Shown here one piece after another: positions 5,354 through 6,854 of a stretch of 6,854 bases of DNA. Below the pieces are notes generated by a model. The model was not told the DNA's origin and did not search any database. It was given only the letters and a program-made list of their open reading frames with translations. The position numbers and the translations under genes were made by a program. How positions within the stretch are numbered: position 1 is the first letter of the stretch; every line of letters starts with the position of its first letter. The stretch comes from a bacterium (GTDB taxonomy: Bacteria > Patescibacteriota > Minisyncoccia > Ryanbacterales > 2-02-FULL-48-12). The DNA lies in contig SBBS01000093.1 of the NCBI GenBank assembly GCA_005239605.1, positions 1 to 6,854 of the forward strand, given 5' to 3'.

Positions 5354-6751
5354 ATGGAAGGTAAAAGCCAAAAAATCAGAACGCGTTTTCCGCCCAGTCC
5401 CACCGGCTGGCTCCATGTGGGAAACGCGCGAACAGCGCTCTTTAATTATCTTTTTAGCCGCCATGCCAATGGCGCGCTCGTGTTGCGCATAGAGGACACT
5501 GATAAAGAACGGTCGCGCAAAGAATTTGAAGATGACATTATAGAACAGCTCTCATGGTTAGGGCTTACATGGGATGAATTATATCGGCAATCGGAACGCT
5601 TGGAAATCCATACGGCATATCTCCGGCGCCTTTTGGAATCAGGAAAAGCGTTTTATTGTGCTCATACCAAAGAAGAGCTTGAGACGGAATACAAACGCCA
5701 AGTTGGGGAAAAAGCAACTCCGCGGCATGTATGCGATCAGAGAGACAAGGGAGGGAAGGAAGGCATAATTCGCCTGCGAAATGACGCAAAAACCCCGCTT
5801 TTGTTTTCCGACCTTATTCGGGGAGATATTACATTTAATCCCGAGTTATTGGGAGACATTTCAATTGCGCGGGGACTGGAATCGCCTTTATATAACTTCG
5901 TGGTGGTGGTGGATGATGCCGAGATGCGCATTACGCATGTTATTCGCGGCGAAGATCATATTCCCAATACTCCGAAACAAATGCTTATCCAGCAAGCTCT
6001 TGATTTTGTCGCGCCCGCATACGCGCATCTTCCGCTTCTTTTGGGCGCGGATCGCTCTAAGCTATCCAAACGGCATGGCGGCACGGCCGTACGCGATTAT
6101 CATGCGGTGGGGTATTTGCCGGAAGCAGTGGTAAATTTTCTCGCGCTTCTTGGCTGGAACCCGGGCACGGACCGAGAACTCTTTATGTTGGAGGAATTGG
6201 TAAAGGAGTTTTCGTTGGAAAAAGTGCAAAAGGCGGGGGCGGTTTTTAATGAAGAAAAGCTTGCCTGGATCAACCGCGCATATATGCGCAGCCTTTCTCC
6301 GGAACAACTTGCTTCAAAACTTGCGCCTTTCCTGGAACAAGCAGGGAAGTCGGGTATGCCATCGGATGTTGTAAAACGCATGGCGCGCGTGGAAGCGTCC
6401 CGTCTTTCGCGGCTAAAGGATATAGAACAGAACCTCGCGATTTATACGGAAGCGCCCGCATATAATATCAACCTTCTTTCATGGAAAGGAACTCAAGATA
6501 TTGCTGAAATAAAAACGCATCTTGCGGAAGTAAGAAAATTATTGCGCGACATTATGGAAGGGGAATTTGTTCTTGAGATTCTGGAAAAGATACTTATGCC
6601 GTATGCCGCTGCGCATTCTAAAGGTAATGTGCTCTGGCCGCTTCGGGTTGCTTTGAGCGGACGTGAAGCATCACCCGGACCGTTTGAGATCATGTATGTT
6701 ATCGGGAAGGAAGAAACGCTTAAAAGAATAGATAATGCGTTACAAATTTAG
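5354..6751 (+). CDS. gltX: Glutamyl-tRNA synthetase (class I)
   Basis: The enzyme activates glutamate with ATP and charges tRNA-Glu in the cytoplasm. The 465-residue product has typical length. The catalytic Rossmann domain shows FPPSPTGWLHVGNAR (12-26), in which HVGN is the HIGH-type motif, then LRIEDTD (44-50), RGEDHIPNT (198-206) and KLSKRHG (236-242), the KMSKS-type loop. The remaining ~200 residues match the helical anticodon-binding part in position, with less obvious motifs. Only scattered cysteines (102 and 127) stand where zinc-binding forms have a full set, so zinc binding is doubtful. ATG 5354 is one base after the murG stop and no Shine-Dalgarno sequence is present, suggesting coupling. 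Whether it also charges tRNA-Gln cannot be told. murC or another mur gene often follows murG, so this neighbour is less usual. Confidence 0.95.
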   Translation: MEGKSQKIRTRFPPSPTGWLHVGNARTALFNYLFSRHANGALVLRIEDTDKERSRKEFEDDIIEQLSWLGLTWDELYRQSERLEIHTAYLRRLLESGKAFYCAHTKEELETEYKRQVGEKATPRHVCDQRDKGGKEGIIRLRNDAKTPLLFSDLIRGDITFNPELLGDISIARGLESPLYNFVVVVDDAEMRITHVIRGEDHIPNTPKQMLIQQALDFVAPAYAHLPLLLGADRSKLSKRHGGTAVRDYHAVGYLPEAVVNFLALLGWNPGTDRELFMLEELVKEFSLEKVQKAGAVFNEEKLAWINRAYMRSLSPEQLASKLAPFLEQAGKSGMPSDVVKRMARVEASRLSRLKDIEQNLAIYTEAPAYNINLLSWKGTQDIAEIKTHLAEVRKLLRDIMEGEFVLEILEKILMPYAAAHSKGNVLWPLRVALSGREASPGPFEIMYVIGKEETLKRIDNALQI

Positions 6752-6756
6752 TATTA

Positions 6757-6854
6757 TAGACCTGTCCCTTAATAAATTTTCGGCTAAAAATTCCCGAAAT
6801 CCGGCCGGGGCTTGGTGAAAATTTCTTGCGTGAGCCCTGCTGGCGCTTCAAAAT
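6757..6854. repeat. Left half of the palindromic dispersed repeat (outer arm plus core)
   Basis: The element starts five bases after the gltX stop. Bases 6757-6780 are the exact reverse complement of 76-99 (24 of 24), 6814-6824 of 31-41 (11 of 11), and 6821-6854 repeats 1-34 directly with two differences. Overlaying the two halves at the 34-bp core gives one inferred element of about 163 bp: outer arm, variable arm, inner arm, asymmetric core, then the mirror image. The core hairpin here (6828-6835 with 6839-6846) has a G-G mismatch where the left copy has T-A. The outer arm could act as a weak transcription end for gltX, but no T run follows a strong stem. Confidence 0.8.

Noticed and set aside
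76..6780. Composite transposon carrying the five genes between 24-bp inverted repeats
   Set aside because: No transposase or integrase is present in the window, the cargo is essential housekeeping genes, and the inverted repeats are explained as arms of two palindromic repeats.
1..6854. Circular molecule closed through the 34-bp terminal direct repeat
   Set aside because: The two terminal copies differ at two positions, and the flanking arms fit a dispersed repeat family better; the gene content is chromosomal. Read data beyond the ends would be needed to reopen this.

Overview
The window carries a compact, single-strand block of peptidoglycan-synthesis and division genes from what is probably a member of the Candidate Phyla Radiation (Patescibacteria, Parcubacteria-like). 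This assignment rests on the form of MraY (a GETG motif where other bacteria have GDVG), very tight gene packing, weak or absent Shine-Dalgarno sequences, AT-rich spacers full of small dispersed repeats, and a dcw-type cluster that lacks murD at its usual place. It is inference from gene style; no rRNA or other phylogenetic marker is present. TGA is used as a stop (ftsW), so the TGA=Gly code of Gracilibacteria does not apply.

Layout, all on the + strand: 1-99 is half of a palindromic dispersed repeat. 101-220 is a leader repeat (copy 1) that ends on the start of mraY. 217-1284 is mraY. 1285-1416 is an AT-rich spacer with heptamer repeats, two mini-hairpins and a possible promoter. 1417-3009 is an N-acyl-D-amino-acid deacylase family amidohydrolase. 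3009-4106 is ftsW, overlapping the previous stop by one base. 4104-4228 is leader repeat copy 2, exactly filling the ftsW-murG gap. 4225-5352 is murG. 5354-6751 is gltX, one base after murG. 6757-6854 is the other half of the palindromic repeat.

The genes work together as follows. MraY makes lipid I, MurG turns it into lipid II, and FtsW polymerises lipid II at the septum. The deacylase sits where murD is normally found (mraY-murD-ftsW-murG) and may act on D-amino-acid-containing cell-wall material, but its substrate cannot be read from sequence. GltX charges tRNA-Glu and also competes for the glutamate pool that feeds D-Glu synthesis.

The most interesting signal is not protein-coding. A ~120-bp element occurs twice, about 92% identical, and each copy ends on the ATG of a lipid-II-pathway gene (mraY, murG). 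Each has an internal TATAAT and self-complementary ends that would put the start codon in a stem. Several of the differences between copies keep RNA pairing (G-U versus G-C or A-U). This looks like a mobile or duplicated 5' regulatory leader. The window is also bounded by a 24-bp perfect inverted repeat and a 34-bp near-identical direct repeat, explained most simply as two halves of one palindromic repeat family.
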